Positions 51,954-60,966 of a stretch of 64,000 bases of DNA are shown one piece after another. Source of the stretch: Neorhizobium sp. NCHU2750. GTDB taxonomy: Bacteria; Pseudomonadota; Alphaproteobacteria; Rhizobiales; Rhizobiaceae. Where the stretch lies: NCBI RefSeq assembly GCF_003597675.1, contig NZ_CP030828.1, positions 632,001 through 696,000 of the forward strand. The letters run 5' to 3'. The number at the start of each line of letters is the position of its first letter. Positions within the stretch are counted from its first letter, which is position 1. A program made the position numbers and the translations under genes. The notes below the pieces were generated by a model, which was not told the DNA's origin, ran no database searches, and saw nothing but the letters and a program-made list of their open reading frames with translations.

Positions 51954-53186
51954 TCAGCTGGCGCGGTCGAGCGTTTCGAGAAGCGTCGATTTGCTGATGG
52001 AGCCGAGATAGCGTTTGCTCTCGTCGATGACGGGAACCGGCCATGGGCTGGCGGCCACCTTGCCAAGCACATTCGACAGAGGCTCATCGGCCGGGATCGG
52101 CTCGATGTCCGGCAGGAAGGCGCCGCGATAGGGATCGGCAGCCTTGCTGCGGATCTTGTCGACGAGGGAGGTCTGGCTGACCACGCCATGATAGGTCTTG
52201 TCGCGGCCGAGAATGATCGCGTATTCGCGGTCAAAGTTCTTCATCCGCTCCAGCGCCGCCGCCGCGGTCGTGCCCTGTCGCTCGATGATGGTGATCTGCG
52301 TCTTGCGCGCGACATCTCCGGCCTTAAAGACCTGGCTGACGTCGACATTGCGGAAGAAGGAGCGGACGTAGTCATTGGCGGGGCTCATGACGATCTCGTC
52401 CGGGGTGCCGACCTGAATGACATTGCCGTTTTGCATGATGCAGATCCGGTCGCCGATCCGCATGGCCTCATCGAGGTCGTGGCTGACGAAGACGATGGTA
52501 CGGCTCTGCTCGGCCTGCAGGCGGACAAGTTCGTCCTGCATTTCGGTACGGATCAGCGGGTCGAGCGCCGAAAAGGCTTCGTCCATCAGCAGAATGGTTG
52601 GCTCGCTGGCTAGCGCGCGGGCAAGGCCGACGCGCTGCTTCATGCCGCCGGATAGCTGGTCGGGCATGCTGTCGGCATAGCCGTCGAGACCAACTGCTTT
52701 CAGTGCCGCGAGCGCCTTGGTCTTGCGTTCCGCCTCACTGATTCCGGCCACTTCCAGCCCGAAGGCTGCATTGTTCAAAACCGTGCGGTTGGGCAGAAGC
52801 GCGAAGGACTGGAACACCATGCTGATGTCGCGGCGGCGAACGTCGATGAGCTCGCGACGGGACATCGTGGTGATATCGCGGCCATCGATCTCGATCGATC
52901 CGGAGGTTGGTTCGATGAGCCGGTTCAACAGGCGAAGAAGTGTGGATTTCCCCGAGCCTGAAAGGCCCATGATGACGAAGATCTCGCCGGCCTTGATGTC
53001 GAAGCTCGCATCGTTGACGCCGACCGAGCATCCGGTGGCAGCGTGGATTTCAGATTTCGTCTTTCCGGCACGGATCATGTCCAGAGCCTTGTCGGGCCGC
53101 TCACCGAAAATCTTGTAGACGTTCTTGAGACTGATCTTGGTCGAAGTCGGTTCTGCCGACGCGGCGGTTTCAGTTGCAAAAGCCAT
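51954..53186 (-). CDS. proV: Glycine betaine/choline-type ABC ATPase with CBS domains (ProV)
   Basis: This 410-aa ATPase has ProV features: ISLKNVYKIFG at the start, Walker A GLSGSGKSTLLRLLN, signature LSGGMKQRVGLARAL, Walker B ILLMDEAFSALDPL and H-loop VFVSHDLDEAMRI. A pair of CBS domains covers about residues 280-405 (AALERMKNFDREYAIILGRD ... VIDESKRYLGSIS). These CBS domains gate the transporter in response to ionic strength or ligands in OpuA. It heads the operon. An inverted repeat (53199-53216) is located 12 bp before its start. Confidence 0.95.
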   Translation of the reverse strand: MAFATETAASAEPTSTKISLKNVYKIFGERPDKALDMIRAGKTKSEIHAATGCSVGVNDASFDIKAGEIFVIMGLSGSGKSTLLRLLNRLIEPTSGSIEIDGRDITTMSRRELIDVRRRDISMVFQSFALLPNRTVLNNAAFGLEVAGISEAERKTKALAALKAVGLDGYADSMPDQLSGGMKQRVGLARALASEPTILLMDEAFSALDPLIRTEMQDELVRLQAEQSRTIVFVSHDLDEAMRIGDRICIMQNGNVIQVGTPDEIVMSPANDYVRSFFRNVDVSQVFKAGDVARKTQITIIERQGTTAAAALERMKNFDREYAIILGRDKTYHGVVSQTSLVDKIRSKAADPYRGAFLPDIEPIPADEPLSNVLGKVAASPWPVPVIDESKRYLGSISKSTLLETLDRAS

Positions 53187-53198
53187 TCAATCCTGGGC

Positions 53199-53216
53199 CC
53201 GTACTCGATAGTACGG
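53199..53216. repeat. Inverted repeat CCGTAC-N6-GTACGG before proV
   Basis: This 6-bp perfect inverted repeat with a 6-bp spacer lies 13 bp upstream of the proV ATG. It would form a hairpin over the ribosome-binding region, or serve as an operator. Confidence 0.5.
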
Positions 53217-53244
53217 ACATTCTCCTTCTGTGATGTCCTGAAAA

Positions 53245-53268
53245 TGGCGCCTGTATTATCCGGCGCCA
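53245..53268. repeat. Inverted repeat TGGCGCC-N10-GGCGCCA upstream of proV
   Basis: Two 7-bp arms flank TGTATTATCC. On the minus strand the spacer contains GGATAATACA, a possible -10 region, so the repeat would bracket the proV promoter. Confidence 0.45.
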
Positions 53269-53690
53269 AAGGATATCTATAAAATAACATGCGAAAATTA
53301 CAGTATTTCCGCTGTGGGTGCGCATCATTCTCAGTGAAGTCCAGATATCAGAGAATATGCGTCAAGCAGTAGGGGTCTTTTGGTCGCAATCCGTAGCCAG
53401 ATTTGCGCCCTGATCGCCCGATATGCGCGAAAGTTAGGGTCGGGCGGCCACAATGTCCATAAAAAAATCCAATTTCTATTGATCACCGGCTGTCGCGTTC
53501 GCGGTTTATATATACATTTAACGCCGCGTTTGCAGTGTGTTCGGCCCTGTATGTGGAAGCCTGTCGTCAGTGATCACGAAGGCGTGATCTGGTGCGTCTG
53601 GCTTTCGTTTTCTATGGCCAACAGGTGGCTGAAGGCTGCCGTTTTTCGGTGTAAAATCGACAATGCTTATTTTCTAGGCGCGTCAGTCGC
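53269..53690. other. Intergenic region between proV and the BMP operon
   Basis: No gene was recognised in these 422 bp. Short A+T-rich stretches occur near 53270-53310 and 53505-53522. The promoters for both divergent operons lie at its two ends. Confidence 0.4.
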
Positions 53691-53733
53691 TTGACACGCT
53701 TTTGGGCGCTGCCTACAGAATTGACCAATTGGT
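53691..53733 (+). promoter_or_regulatory. Sigma-70-type promoter with ACCAATTGGT palindrome for the BMP operon
   Basis: A consensus -35 TTGACA (53691-53696), a 17-bp spacer and TACAGA (53714-53719) give a good promoter. The perfect 10-bp palindrome ACCAATTGGT (53724-53733) covers the expected transcription start, a typical repressor position. No regulator gene is adjacent. Confidence 0.7.
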
Positions 53734-53749
53734 AAAGAGGGGATTTTCC

Positions 53750-54736
53750 ATGACAAATGACTTCAGCTTGTCTCGCCGCACACTGATCGCTTCCGCTGCT
53801 GCCTTTAGTGCAAGTGCCTTCATTCCGGCGGCCCGCGCCGCGGCCCCGCTGAAGGTCGCCGGCATCCATGCGTCCCCGGTCGAAAACGCCTGGAACTCGG
53901 TTCTGCATGCCGCCTTGCAGCAGGCTGCCAAGGAAGGCGTCATCGAATATGTCTTCTCCGAAGGCGTTTCGGGTACCGACTATGGCCGCGCCATGCGCGA
54001 ATATGCCGAACAGGGCAACAAGCTCATCATCGGCGAGGCCTATGCTGTCGAAAACGAGGCGCGCGAAGTCGCCACCGAATACCCGGACACGGCATTCGTG
54101 CTGGGCTCCAGCGGTAAACAAGCCGGCGACAATTTCGGCGTCTTCGGAACCTGGAACCATGATGGTGCTTATCTGGCCGGCATGCTGGCCGGCAAGATGA
54201 CCAAGAGCAACGTCGTCGGTTCGGTCGGCGCCATGCCGATCCCGGAAGTCAACATGCTGATCAATGCCTTCGGCGAAGGCGTGAAGGCGGTCAATCCGGA
54301 TGCGAAGCTGCTCGTCTCGTTCATCGGCACCTTCTTCGATCCGCCGAAGGCACGCGAAGCCGGTCTTGCCCAGATCGATGCGGGCGCGGATATCCTGTTC
54401 GGCGAACGCATCGGCACGGCTGATGCCGCCAAAGAGCGCGGCATCAAGGCTGTCGGCTCGCTGATCGATTATACGCCACGCTATCCCAACACGGTATTTG
54501 CCAACGCACTCTGGGGCTTCCGTCCGATCCTCAATGCTGCGATCGCCGATGTGAACGCCGGCAAGCCGGTCGGCAAGGACTACACGGCTTTCGGTCTTCT
54601 GAAGGAAGGCGGCAGCGATATCTCCTACACCAAGGGTGTGGCTCCGGCCGATGCGGAGACTGCGATGGAGGCAAAGCGCGCCGAGATCAAGGCCGGCACG
54701 TTCGAAGTTCCGCGCAACATGAACGAGCCGAAGTAA
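53750..54736 (+). CDS. BMP-family (PnrA-like) nucleoside/base-binding protein
   Basis: This 328-aa periplasmic binding protein has a Tat-like signal (LSRRTLIASAAAFS, cleavage near ARAAA). The Bmp family is recognised by LKVAGIHASPVENAWNSVLHAALQQ, VFVLGSSGKQAGDNFG and NVVGSVGAMPIPEVNMLINAFGEGV. Family members bind purine nucleosides or related bases. The start has GAGGGG seven bases upstream. It heads a six-gene operon with an amidase, a duplicated ABC ATPase, two permeases and a deaminase-like enzyme. Confidence 0.93.
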   Translation: MTNDFSLSRRTLIASAAAFSASAFIPAARAAAPLKVAGIHASPVENAWNSVLHAALQQAAKEGVIEYVFSEGVSGTDYGRAMREYAEQGNKLIIGEAYAVENEAREVATEYPDTAFVLGSSGKQAGDNFGVFGTWNHDGAYLAGMLAGKMTKSNVVGSVGAMPIPEVNMLINAFGEGVKAVNPDAKLLVSFIGTFFDPPKAREAGLAQIDAGADILFGERIGTADAAKERGIKAVGSLIDYTPRYPNTVFANALWGFRPILNAAIADVNAGKPVGKDYTAFGLLKEGGSDISYTKGVAPADAETAMEAKRAEIKAGTFEVPRNMNEPK

Positions 54737-54739
54737 GCC

Positions 54740-56143
54740 GTGCAGGCCGACGCGACAGCTCTTGCCGAAGCGATCGGCCGTGGAAAATTGACGGCGCGGC
54801 AGGCGATGGAAAGATCGCTTGCCGCCGCCGAAAAACATCAGGCGCTCGGCGCCATATGTCATCTCGATGCCGAACAGGGGCTGGCTTCGGCCGAGGCCTT
54901 TGATGCCCTGCCGGCCGAGCAGCGCAAATCCATGCCGTTCGGCGGCGTCCCGACGCTTGCCAAGGATCTCGGTGGGCCGTTCCGAGGCTTTCCTGTCGCG
55001 GCCGGATCGAAATCTCTTTTGCGGCAGGACGGTCGGGCCGATTCCGATCTCGCTGCCCGGTTTCGAAGTGCTGGGTTTTGTCTGTTCGGCATCACCACGA
55101 CCCCGGAATTCGGTCTGTCCCTGGCGAGCGAGCCGGCGATTGGCCCGATATCGCGCAATCCGCTCGATCCTATCTTGACCTCCGGCGGATCTTCCGGTGG
55201 TGCCGCTGCCGCGGTTGCTGCGGGGATTGTATCGATCGCCCATGCTACGGATGCTGGCGGCTCGATCCGTGTTCCGGCGGCTTGCTGTGGTCTTGTCGGA
55301 TTGAAGCCCGGACGAGGGGCGATGGCTGCCGGACCGCTTTTCACCAATCATCTCGGTGGAATTGCCAGCGAACTCGCCGTCTGCCGATCAGTACGGGATG
55401 CGGAACTGGCATTCTCGGCTTTGTCCGGCTCCACATCCGGGCCCTATCCACCTGTCGAACAGGCGAGCATGCCGTCCGGAAAGCTTCGGATCGGATTGCT
55501 GGCCGATCTTGGATCGGATTTTGCGATCGAGCCCGTTCGTGCCGAAGCTGTGGAGGAGGCAGCACGTGCCTTGGAGGCGGAAGGGCATGAGATCGTTTCG
55601 CTGAACTGGGACGATATCCGTGCGGTCGTCGAAGCGTCGGGCAAGGCGTTTCGCGATGTGATTGCCATCAATCTTGCAAGTCTGGCGAAACTGCCCGGCA
55701 TCGATCCGTCCTGCTGGGAGCCGATGACACAGGCAGTTGCCGAAGAGGGTGGCCGGATGAGCGGCGTTGCGGTTTGGGATCTGGTGCAGGCCATCGTCTA
55801 TGTCGGCCGCGATCTCCATGCGCTGTTTAATCGCTTTGACTGCTTGCTGACACCGATGCTGGCGTCTGCCCCAAGGTCGATTGGATCTTTCCCCAGTGAT
55901 CACCGCGATACCGACCTGCATTTTGCCCGCATGGGTTCTTTTGCACCGCTTGCATCGATTGCCAACATCTCTGGCTTTCCTGCGATAACCCTACCTTTCG
56001 GGGTGGATAAGAGGGGGCTGCCCTTGCCGGTGCAGATGATAGCTCCTATGGGGCATGAGGCGCTGCTTCTGGCCCTTGCCGCAAGGCTTGAGGGTGAGGA
56101 GCGCTGGTCGCACCGTTTCCCTATCGCAGGTCTCGACCGATGA
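54740..56143 (+). CDS. Amidase-signature-family amidohydrolase
   Basis: This 467-aa amidase has the complete catalytic triad: Lys75 in PTLAKDLGG, cis-Ser151 in TSGGSSGGAAAAVAAG and nucleophile Ser175 in DAGGSIRVPA. The start is a GTG three bases after the preceding stop, and the end overlaps the ATPase start as ATGA. Placement inside a BMP-type importer operon next to a cytosine-deaminase-like enzyme suggests it hydrolyses an amide formed during breakdown of the imported heterocycle, but this is inference. Confidence 0.92.
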   Translation: MQADATALAEAIGRGKLTARQAMERSLAAAEKHQALGAICHLDAEQGLASAEAFDALPAEQRKSMPFGGVPTLAKDLGGPFRGFPVAAGSKSLLRQDGRADSDLAARFRSAGFCLFGITTTPEFGLSLASEPAIGPISRNPLDPILTSGGSSGGAAAAVAAGIVSIAHATDAGGSIRVPAACCGLVGLKPGRGAMAAGPLFTNHLGGIASELAVCRSVRDAELAFSALSGSTSGPYPPVEQASMPSGKLRIGLLADLGSDFAIEPVRAEAVEEAARALEAEGHEIVSLNWDDIRAVVEASGKAFRDVIAINLASLAKLPGIDPSCWEPMTQAVAEEGGRMSGVAVWDLVQAIVYVGRDLHALFNRFDCLLTPMLASAPRSIGSFPSDHRDTDLHFARMGSFAPLASIANISGFPAITLPFGVDKRGLPLPVQMIAPMGHEALLLALAARLEGEERWSHRFPIAGLDR

Positions 56144-57672
56144 CGGACACCGTTCTCGACATCAAAAATGTCAGCAAACGTTTTGGCGACAACCTCGCCA
56201 ATGACGATATTTCGCTGTCGCTGGCGAAGGGAGAGATCGTCGCCTTGCTCGGTGAAAACGGCGCCGGCAAGACGACGCTGATGAGTATTCTCTTCGGCCA
56301 TTATGTGCCGGATACGGGTTCCGTTTCGGTTATGGGGCAGACGCTGGCGCCAGGTAAGCCGCGCGTCGCGATCCGCGCTGGTGTCGGCATGGTGCACCAG
56401 CATTTTTCGCTGGCGCCGAACCTCACCGTGCTTGAAAACGTCATGACCGGAACGGAAAGTCTTTGGTCTCTCGGTTCCAATGTATCGGCCGGGCGGAAAA
56501 AGCTTATCGAGATTTCCGGGCGTTTCGGCCTGAAGGTCGATCCGGATGCGCGGCTCGGCGATCTTTCGGTCGGCGAGCAGCAGCGGGTGGAAATCCTGAA
56601 GGCGCTTTATAATGATGCGCGCATTCTGGTGCTTGATGAGCCGACGGCGGTCCTGACCAAGCTCGAAGCCGAGACGCTGTTTTCGACCTTGAAGGACATG
56701 GCGCAGCAAGGCCTGTCGCTGATCTTCATTTCCCATAAGCTGGATGAGGTAATGGCGACCGCCGACCGCATAGTCGTGCTGCGCGGCGGCAGACAAGTCG
56801 CCGAACGCAAGGTGGCCGATACAAGCAAGGCCGAACTTGCCGAACTGATGGTCGGCCGCAAGGTGACGCGGCCGGTGCGGGAGGTTTCAACGCCGGGAGA
56901 GATCGTGCTGGAAGCCGCCGGTATTAGCGTGCGTTCGGGCGGCGTGGACCGGCTGAAATCCGTCGATTTCCAGCTGAGGGCCGGCGAGGTGCTCGGTATT
57001 ATCGGTGTTTCCGGCAACGGGCAGGCGGTGCTGGCTCAGCTTTTGAGTGGCACGATCGGCCGCAGCGCCGGCGATCTGGTTCTGTTCGGCAAGGGTGTCG
57101 GCGATTTGACCGTGGCGGATGCCGTGTCTTCTGGTATCGGGCGCATTCCCGAGGATCGCAACCGCGACGGCGCCATTGGCGAGATGGCGATCTGGGAAAA
57201 TGCGATCCTGGAACGGTTGCCGGAGTTTTCCAAGGCTGGACTTGTCGACCGCAAGGCGGGCATCGCCTTTGCGACAAGGATCATCGAAGGTTTTGATGTG
57301 CGCGGTGGAACGCCGACCAGCCGTATCCGGCTGCTTTCCGGCGGCAACATGCAGAAGCTGATCCTCGGCCGCAACCTGATTGAACACCCGAAAATCCTGC
57401 TCGCGGCGCAGCCTGCGCGCGGACTGGACGAGGGTGCTGTCGCGGCGGTGCATGAACGTATTCTCGATGCGCGCAAAGCCGGCACCGCCGTGCTGCTGAT
57501 TTCCGAGGATCTCGATGAGGTGATGGCGTTGGCCGATCGCATCCAGGCGATCGTCGGCGGACGGCTGTCGCCCTCCGTCAATGCCTCGGATGTCGCTGCA
57601 CAAAGGCTCGGCCTGATGATGGCCGGGGAATGGAATATGCTGGGGATGAAGGACGCGACCGATGCGGTTTGA
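56140..57672 (+). CDS. BMP-type ABC importer ATPase with two nucleotide-binding domains
   Basis: This 510-aa ATPase is of the sugar/nucleoside class (YufO/NupO type). The first half has Walker A GENGAGKTTLM, signature LSVGEQQRVEIL and VLDEPTAVLT. The second half has a degenerate Walker A (GVSGNGQAV), signature LLSGGNMQKLILGR and AAQPARGLD. The asymmetry is normal for the family. It overlaps the amidase by 4 bp and the permease by 11 bp. Confidence 0.94.
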   Translation: MTDTVLDIKNVSKRFGDNLANDDISLSLAKGEIVALLGENGAGKTTLMSILFGHYVPDTGSVSVMGQTLAPGKPRVAIRAGVGMVHQHFSLAPNLTVLENVMTGTESLWSLGSNVSAGRKKLIEISGRFGLKVDPDARLGDLSVGEQQRVEILKALYNDARILVLDEPTAVLTKLEAETLFSTLKDMAQQGLSLIFISHKLDEVMATADRIVVLRGGRQVAERKVADTSKAELAELMVGRKVTRPVREVSTPGEIVLEAAGISVRSGGVDRLKSVDFQLRAGEVLGIIGVSGNGQAVLAQLLSGTIGRSAGDLVLFGKGVGDLTVADAVSSGIGRIPEDRNRDGAIGEMAIWENAILERLPEFSKAGLVDRKAGIAFATRIIEGFDVRGGTPTSRIRLLSGGNMQKLILGRNLIEHPKILLAAQPARGLDEGAVAAVHERILDARKAGTAVLLISEDLDEVMALADRIQAIVGGRLSPSVNASDVAAQRLGLMMAGEWNMLGMKDATDAV

Positions 57673-58711
57673 GAGGCGCGAACATCGCTCGACACTGCTG
57701 GTGATTGCCACTCCGATCCTTGCTGTCATCGCAGCCCTTGCTATTGCCGGTGTGCTGATCGCGCTTGCCGGTGCACCGGTGTTCCAGGCCTATTGGAAGA
57801 TTCTGACCAGCGCCTTCGGCTCGCGCCTTTCGGCGACCGAAACATTGACCCGCGCCTCGCCGCTGATCCTGACCGGGCTGGCAGCAGCCGTGGCCTTCAG
57901 GGCGCGGCTCTGGAATATCGGCGCAGAAGGGCAGTTCTATCTCGGCGCGATTGCCTCGGCTGCCGCGAGCGCCCATCTTCTCGCAGGGCTGCCATCGCTG
58001 TTGCAAATCCCGCTTCTCTTCATCGTCGGTGCATTTGCCGGCATGATCCTGCTGCTTGTGCCTCTATGGCTGCGTCTGCGCTTTTCCGTCGATGAAGTGG
58101 TGACGACGCTGCTTCTGAATTTCGTCGCACTGCTCTTCGTCTCGATGTTGATCGATGGCGTGCTGAAGGATCCGGCAGCCTTCGGCTGGCCGCAGTCGGA
58201 AGCGGTGGATGCAGCCGCCCGGCTGCCAAAGCTGCTTGCCCGTTCGCGGCTTCATATCGGGCTGGTGATTGCTGTCGTGATCGCCCTCGTGATCCATTTC
58301 GTCCAGACACGCACCGTCTTCGGCGTACAGTCTCGCGCTGCCGGTCTGAACCCCTCCGGTGCGATATTCGCCGGTGTGCCGCTCGGCCGCACGCTGGTCA
58401 TCGTCGCGATGATGTCCGGTGGTCTGGCTGGCCTTGCCGGCACGATCGAGGTTCTGGGCGTCAAGGGTTATGTCACGACCGATCTTTCGCCGGGCTATGG
58501 TTATTCCGGCATCGTCGTTGCCATGCTCGCCAACTTGAACCCGCTCGGGGTCGTGCTGGCGGCGCTGTTTACAGCGACAATGTTCGTCGGTGCGGACGGG
58601 ATGAGCCGCAGCATGGGCATCCCGACCTATATTGCCGACGTGACGGTGGCGCTGTCGCTGCTATCCATGCTGGTCGCGGTGTTCTTCACACAATACAGGA
58701 TACGCCGATGA
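57662..58711 (+). CDS. BMP-type ABC permease (YufP-like)
   Basis: This 349-aa inner-membrane subunit of the branched-chain/nucleoside permease class contains TETLTRASPLILTGLAAAVAFRARLWNIGAEGQFYLGAIA. The conserved GLNPSGAIFAGVP and LSPGYGYSGIVVAMLANLNPLGVV follow. About nine helices are expected. It overlaps both neighbouring genes, so translation is coupled. Confidence 0.94.
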   Translation: MRFERREHRSTLLVIATPILAVIAALAIAGVLIALAGAPVFQAYWKILTSAFGSRLSATETLTRASPLILTGLAAAVAFRARLWNIGAEGQFYLGAIASAAASAHLLAGLPSLLQIPLLFIVGAFAGMILLLVPLWLRLRFSVDEVVTTLLLNFVALLFVSMLIDGVLKDPAAFGWPQSEAVDAAARLPKLLARSRLHIGLVIAVVIALVIHFVQTRTVFGVQSRAAGLNPSGAIFAGVPLGRTLVIVAMMSGGLAGLAGTIEVLGVKGYVTTDLSPGYGYSGIVVAMLANLNPLGVVLAALFTATMFVGADGMSRSMGIPTYIADVTVALSLLSMLVAVFFTQYRIRR

Positions 58712-59652
58712 GCGCGCTTTTCGATATCCTCGCCTCTGCCGGCCTTTGGGCTGCCGTGCTGCGTATCGCAACACCGCTGATCCTGGGCACGCTCGGGGCG
58801 CTGCTTTCGGAGCGTGCCGGTGTCTTGAACCTCGGCATCGAAGGGATCATGACCTTCGGTGCGATGGCTGGATGGCTTGCTGTCTATAATGGCGCAGACC
58901 TGTGGCTGGGGCTGCTGGTGGCGGCCCTTTGCGGCGCGGTGTTCGGCCTGCTGCATTCGGTGCTGACGGTAACGCTCGGCCTGTCGCAGCATGTTTCGGG
59001 TCTCGGCGTGACCCTGTTTGCCTCGAGCTTTTCCTATTACCTCTTCCGGCTGATGGTGCCGGTTGCCGGCACGCCGCCGACGATCGTTCCGTTCCAGCCG
59101 CTCGATATTCCAGGCCTTTCGTCGCTGCCCTTTGTCGGGCCGGCCTTCTTTACCCAGACGGCACCGACCTATCTGGCCATCGGGCTCGCCATCGCGCTTG
59201 CCTATCTGATTGCCCGCACGCCGGTGGGGCTCGCGATCCGCATGACGGGAGAGAACCCGCATGCGGCCGACGCACAGGGCTTGAACCCTTTGGCAATCCG
59301 CTATGCTGCTGTGATCGCGGGCAGTGCCCTGATGGCTGTCGGCGGGGCCTTCCTGACGCTCTCTGCGTTCAATAGTTTCTTCCCGACCATGGTGCAGGGG
59401 CGCGGCTGGATCTGCATCGCGCTTGTCGTCTTCGCCTCGTGGAAGCCGGAGCGGGCGCTGCTCGGCGCGATATTGTTTGCTCTGTTCGATGCCTTCCAGC
59501 TTCGATTGCAGACGGTCCTGAACGGTGTCGTGCCCTACCAGATTTTCCTGATGATCCCCTATCTGCTGTCGATCGTGGCGCTTGCCGTCATGGCGCGGCG
59601 CGCCCGTGTGCCACAGGCGCTGATGCAGCCCTACAGGCGCGGCGAGCGCTGA
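58708..59652 (+). CDS. BMP-type ABC permease (YufQ-like)
   Basis: This 314-aa second membrane subunit has TPLILGTLGALLSERAGVLNLGIEGIMTFGAMAGW and MTGENPHAADAQGLNPLAIRYAAV. These are the hallmark sequences of this permease. It overlaps the previous permease gene as ATGA and is followed after 24 bp by the deaminase-like gene. Confidence 0.94.
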   Translation: MSALFDILASAGLWAAVLRIATPLILGTLGALLSERAGVLNLGIEGIMTFGAMAGWLAVYNGADLWLGLLVAALCGAVFGLLHSVLTVTLGLSQHVSGLGVTLFASSFSYYLFRLMVPVAGTPPTIVPFQPLDIPGLSSLPFVGPAFFTQTAPTYLAIGLAIALAYLIARTPVGLAIRMTGENPHAADAQGLNPLAIRYAAVIAGSALMAVGGAFLTLSAFNSFFPTMVQGRGWICIALVVFASWKPERALLGAILFALFDAFQLRLQTVLNGVVPYQIFLMIPYLLSIVALAVMARRARVPQALMQPYRRGER

Positions 59653-59676
59653 CGATTTAATTCCGAGGAGTTTTTC

Positions 59677-60966
59677 ATGTTCGATCTCATCATCAGACAA
59701 GCCAATCTGCCGGATGGCCGCAAGGGCGTCGATATCGCCGTTTCGGGGGGCAAGATCGCCGCGATCGAGGCTAATATTGCAGGCGAAGCGCGTGAAACGA
59801 TCGATGCTACGAACCGGCTGGTCAGCACCTCCTTCGTCGATCCGCATTTCCACATGGACGCAACCCTGTCGCTCGGCCTGCCACGGATGAATGTTTCCGG
59901 TACGCTGCTGGAAGGCATCGCGCTCTGGGGCGAGCTTCGACCATTGCTGACGAAGGAAGCGCTGGTCGAGCGGGCGCTTGCCTACTGCGATCTCGCCGTC
60001 TCTCAGGGGCTTCTGCATATCCGCACGCATGTCGACACTTCTGATCCACGGCTGGTGACGGCGGAGGCCATGCTGGAAGTGAAGAAGCGCGTTGCGCCCT
60101 ATATCGACCTGCAGCTCGTCGCCTTCCCGCAGGACGGTTATTATCGTGCAGCCGATGGTGTGAAGTCTCTGGAACGGGCGCTCGACATGGGCGTCGATAT
60201 CGTCGGCGGCATCCCGCATTTCGAGCGGACCATGCAGGACGGCGCCGCTTCGGTGGAAGCGCTTTGCCGTATCGCGGCCGATCGCGGCCTTCCGGTCGAC
60301 ATGCATTGCGACGAGACGGATGATCCGATGTCTCGCCATATCGAGACGCTCTCAGCCCAGACCGTGCGTTTCGGCCTGCAGGGCCGGGTTGCCGGTTCGC
60401 ACCTGACCTCGATGCATTCAATGGACAATTACTACGTCTCGAAGCTGATCCCGCTGATGGCGGAAGCTCAGATCAACGTCATCCCCAACCCGCTGATCAA
60501 CATCATGCTGCAGGGTCGTCACGACACCTATCCGAAACGGCGTGGGATGACGCGGGTGCGCGAGCTGATGGCGGCGGGCCTCAACGTCTCCTTCGGCCAT
60601 GACTGTGTGATGGATCCCTGGTACTCGATGGGTTCAGGTGACATGCTGGAAGTCGGCCACATGGCGATCCATGTGGCGCAGATGTCCGGCGTCGAGGATA
60701 AGAAGAAAATCTTCGACGCGCTGACCGTCAATTCAGCAAGGACGATGGGGCTGGAAAATTACGGCCTATCGGTCGGCTGCAATGCCGATCTCGTCATGCT
60801 GCAGGCCGAAGACGTGCTCGAAGCGCTGAGGTTGAAGCCGACACGGCTTGCCGTGATCCGTCGCGGCAAGGTGATCGCCCGCACCGAGCCGAAGATTTCG
60901 CATCTTCAGCTCGATGGCCGGCCAGGTGAGATCGATATGGGCCGCAACCCGACCAATCGGGGTTAA
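59677..60966 (+). CDS. Cytosine-deaminase-like amidohydrolase
   Basis: This 429-aa enzyme of the cytosine deaminase/isoguanine deaminase branch has metal ligands HFHMDATL, the active-site HCDETDDPMSR and GSHLTSMHSMDNYY. It also has SFGHDCVMDPWYSMGSGDML and the C-terminal composite domain VGCNADLVMLQAEDV. It differs enough from CodA that another aminated ring (an N-heterocycle taken up by the adjoining importer) is possible. It ends the operon and converges on the ocd gene with overlapping stop codons (TTAA). Confidence 0.9.
   Translation: MFDLIIRQANLPDGRKGVDIAVSGGKIAAIEANIAGEARETIDATNRLVSTSFVDPHFHMDATLSLGLPRMNVSGTLLEGIALWGELRPLLTKEALVERALAYCDLAVSQGLLHIRTHVDTSDPRLVTAEAMLEVKKRVAPYIDLQLVAFPQDGYYRAADGVKSLERALDMGVDIVGGIPHFERTMQDGAASVEALCRIAADRGLPVDMHCDETDDPMSRHIETLSAQTVRFGLQGRVAGSHLTSMHSMDNYYVSKLIPLMAEAQINVIPNPLINIMLQGRHDTYPKRRGMTRVRELMAAGLNVSFGHDCVMDPWYSMGSGDMLEVGHMAIHVAQMSGVEDKKKIFDALTVNSARTMGLENYGLSVGCNADLVMLQAEDVLEALRLKPTRLAVIRRGKVIARTEPKISHLQLDGRPGEIDMGRNPTNRG

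Noticed and set aside
53612..55351. Minus-strand open frame of about 580 codons across the BMP and amidase genes
   Set aside because: It spans two real plus-strand genes plus their promoter. Its residue composition (Arg/Gly/Asp-rich) is typical of antisense translation in G+C-rich DNA.
58627..60339. Minus-strand open frame of about 570 codons opposite the BMP permease and deaminase genes
   Set aside because: Shadow frame; the plus-strand genes have complete family motifs.
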